A stretch of DNA of 64,000 bases from Hybos culiciformis (lineage: Eukaryota > Arthropoda > Insecta > Diptera > Hybotidae), in the NCBI GenBank assembly GCA_964007475.1, contig OZ023274.1, positions 54,145,678 through 54,209,677 on the forward strand, given 5' to 3'. Positions within the stretch are counted from its first letter, which is position 1; every line of letters begins with the position of its first letter. A program made the translations under genes and the position numbers. Of this stretch, positions 60,919-64,000 are shown piece by piece. Below the pieces are notes generated by a model. It was given only the letters and a program-made list of their open reading frames with translations, made no database searches and was not told the origin of the DNA.

Positions 60919-63900
60919 AAGCTTATAAATTTAATTTTTTATTATTATAAAAATCAATCAATTCGATGTAATGTAATAAATATTTTAATTTTCATGAAAA
61001 GAAATATTGGTCAAAAAAGGTCAAAAATATAAACTTTGAAGAGTCTGTATAGACTACAAGATAAAACTATGTTTTTAAGCAATGTTAGTATAAGACTGTG
61101 AAACTTTTTATACTAAATAGTACGAACTATCACTTGTTTTGCAACAGAGAAATATTTTTACATGAAATTATGAAGACATATACTTTTGTTCATATAAATC
61201 GAATTTTGAAATATTTTATTGATTTTTAGTTCATATAGATCAAATTTATTGAATTTTATTGAAATTTTGTTTATATAATATGAATCAAATTTTAAAACAT
61301 TTTATTACAATTTTGCTCATATCTGCATAAAATGTCTATGAAAATGTCAACGTTTTATCGATTCCAAATCTTGACCCATTTAAATAATAAAGCTTAAGGC
61401 TAATAATCAATATTATTGAATGAAACCATAATATTCCTTTTTTCTTTCAATTAAATTTATATAATAATTATCAGATTAATTTTTATTTTATTTTTTTTTG
61501 TATATGTACCTAAACATATAATTATATATTTTTATTTTTTTTATAATTGATGAACTCGATATTTTATTTTATATACATATGTGTATATACTTTCGACGAA
61601 TGATATTTTTAAACTTATTTCTTTTTTTTAACTGTACAATGAACTTTGATTTTTTTTTTTGCCTTCTAAAATGTGAATTAAAAAAAAAAAGATAGTGTGA
61701 AAGCCAATGTTTCTTATGAAATAAAATAATAAAAAAAAATTTAAAAAAAAACATAAAAAGTAATCTTTTATTTTTTAGAAAATTTCTTTTTGTTTTCGCT
61801 TATGAGGTAGGTTTGCGCGCCAATTTTTTTTTTTTTTTCATTATAATTTCATTTATTTGTTTATAATTTACATTTTATTTTAAGAATTAATTTCCATTAT
61901 ATATATTTTATTAATCACTAAAGATTTTTTATATAAAATAATCCTTAATTTGTTTTAAAGTTAATTTATATAGTAAAAAAATTTGGCCCGTTTCCAATAT
62001 TTATAGCGAAATCTTATTTTAAAATTTTACCGGAAACAGATATTCAATATTGCATGAAAACATCCGGAACCGCACATTGTTTTCAAATTTTTGATTAGTT
62101 ACTATTTGTGGTGAACTAAAAATACACATTGAAAAAAACGACCCATCCAGTTGTCGAAAATAAAATAATCACACTATGAATGGATATTATGCTTCAGAAA
62201 AATATCTAATACAATGATTGTGTAGCCAATAATTTGTTTTCTCATATTCTTTTGAGCTCTGATCACAGCTTTTCCCAATATGTTATTAAGTCCATTTTTT
62301 CGTAATAATATTTATGAAAGTTTTCATAGCATTTATGGGAATATGGTTAAGTCTGAAATTAAGAATCTGCATGCTTTAAAATTTCATTCAAATATACAAA
62401 ATTAAAACAATAAATCTTATTTTAAATAAATTATTTTTGATATTGACTTGATAATTCTTTTTCATATCGAAATCTTTTTTTTTTTTTCTTTACTATTGCA
62501 GCACTGCTTTGCTAGTTTCGGATATGCAAATCTATAAATAAATTTATTTCTAAAAATGGTTAAACATTTTGACTTTTAATAGCATAGAAACATAAAAATG
62601 AAAAAAACTTCTTTTTTTTTTTTACATTTTACATGTAATAATAATTTTAATGCTTGAAGCATAATTTTATAAAAAAAAAAAGAAGAAAATCATGCTGGTA
62701 CCATATGTGAATGTAATGCTCCGTTAATTTTATTTCTAGGTTTTATAATATATAGATACATGTATATTCATTTTTTTTCTTCTTGTTACTTTTTTAGGCG
62801 CGAAATAAAAAAAAAATATTTTCACCACCAAAAAAAAAAAAATACAATTCATATTGAAAATAAATAAATAAAAATTTTTTAATAAATTTTTTTTTATCAT
62901 TTTTCTTTGTTAAATTGTTTTTTATTTATGTAAAATGTTTTTTGTTCGTTTGACAGTTGGTTATATGTGGAAATTATTGTATTTGAATAATATATATATA
63001 CAGAGTTTATGAATGATTTCAAATAAAAAAAAATAAATATAAATTTAAATTTTTTCTAATTACAATTATGATAATTACATAAATAGTATAAAAAAAAGAA
63101 ATAACATTAATTTTTTTTATTTTTATTTTTTTTCAATTTAAATTTGAATGGACATCACAGTTGGAAAACCATAAAAAAAAAATCTCTTCCTGTAATAATT
63201 ATGTGTATATTTTATTATAGATATTATGTTTTAATAAAGCACCGCACATAATTTTGTATATTTTGTATATACATATATATATATGCTGTAATTATTGTGA
63301 AATTCATTCATAGATCATGCGAAAAGAAAACTAATTTCACACATACAATTTTCCCTAATAACTTGGTGTAAAATGTTAGTTTTAAAATTAGAAGGAAAAA
63401 AAAAATAAAGATAATTTCTCTTTTGGAAAATAAACATACTGTAATGTTCAGTTAGAAAATATTTGATCATCAAAGAATGGACCATGCTTTCAAATATACA
63501 AAATTTATTTCATTCTTAAATTGTTATGGAATTCATCAGTCCGTCGTTAGTAACAGAAAAAATTATGCAAATACAGATTCTTCAAATTTATGATGTTGTT
63601 ATGATTGACAGCAATTTTATATATTTTTTTTCAAAACCTATAATAAAAACAAAAGTCAAGTAATAGATGTATAGCTTATACTCATCTGATTTTAACTAAC
63701 TAATTCCACTGATATTCAACTTTTCAATTCTGAAATTAGAGTAAAATTGAAATCCTAGATTATATCAATTCAACATTTAAATGAAAAACACCTGTTATTA
63801 TAATGGAAACTAGATAGTAATGAAAAGTTGAAAATTTGCCAGAAACTATATACAATTTATAAATTTTATTTTAACACTTTTACAATTAAAATATGTATTA

Positions 63901-64000
63901 TAAAAATAAAGTTAAATTGCATATAAAATTTAATCTTGAAAAAAAAAATTTAATCTCAAGAATATTTTTTTTTTTGTTATCCAATTAATATTAAATTAAA

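Larger units (their letters stand above)
21154..64000 (+). other. fax: fax giant first coding intron (5' part)
   Basis: The intron starts with a perfect GTAAGT donor. The next conserved fax block, which in Drosophila begins with Asn-Val-Asp and runs for over 100 residues, is not visible in any plus frame to the right edge, so the intron is at least 42.8 kb. It holds three candidate recursive splice points, a nested minus-strand gene, several candidate minor exons and a repeat complex, each listed separately. Between these it is A+T-rich with no other gene recognised: 21154-28769, 30347-37050, 37118-43914, 45241-46060, 46149-50955, 51046-60840 and 60919-64000. Confidence 0.75.

Overview
The window is very A+T-rich (by eye about four-fifths A+T), full of homopolymer A and T runs, with one confident coding exon and almost no prokaryote-style gene density. 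It reads as insect nuclear DNA, most likely a fly (Diptera). The reasons are the protein match of the one clear exon, candidate introns of about 70 nt, and polypyrimidine/CAG/GTAAGT recursive splice sites of the kind characterised in long Drosophila introns. The organism assignment is inference.

Layout. Positions 1-19.9 kb are mostly gene-poor flank. They hold three short non-autonomous inverted-repeat elements (1618-1919, 8162-8526, 13834-14236), a coding-like island near 3.05-3.25 kb that may be the last exons of an upstream gene, and a few isolated high-information motifs resembling RFX, Grainyhead and Gli/Ci sites. A strikingly A-rich stretch (about 19.6-20.8 kb) leads into the first coding exon of a failed-axon-connections (fax) homologue at 20794-21153, which ends at a perfect GTAAGT donor. 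No further fax exon is visible, so the other 42.8 kb to the right edge is read as the 5' part of a giant first coding intron.

Within that intron, on the fax strand, are three well-spaced candidate recursive splice (ratchet) points: 37079/37080, 46095/46096 and 60870/60871. Each joins a polypyrimidine tract and CAG directly to a 5' splice site, and each is followed 38-47 nt later by a second donor, as in the RS-exon arrangement. They would split the intron into steps of about 15.9, 9.0 and 14.8 kb. The intron also holds a probable nested small secreted-peptide gene on the opposite strand (29417-30346), a phase-0/phase-0 coding-like exon on the fax strand (28770-28901), a well-formed minus-strand exon without an open frame (50956-51045), and a composite repeat (43915-45240) made of an inverted duplication, a 106-bp tandem unit and a 12-bp GC-rich minisatellite.

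The splicing ladder is the most interesting system here. If real, the fax pre-mRNA is removed stepwise through zero-length exons. The nested gene and the repeat array sit inside the ratchet segments.
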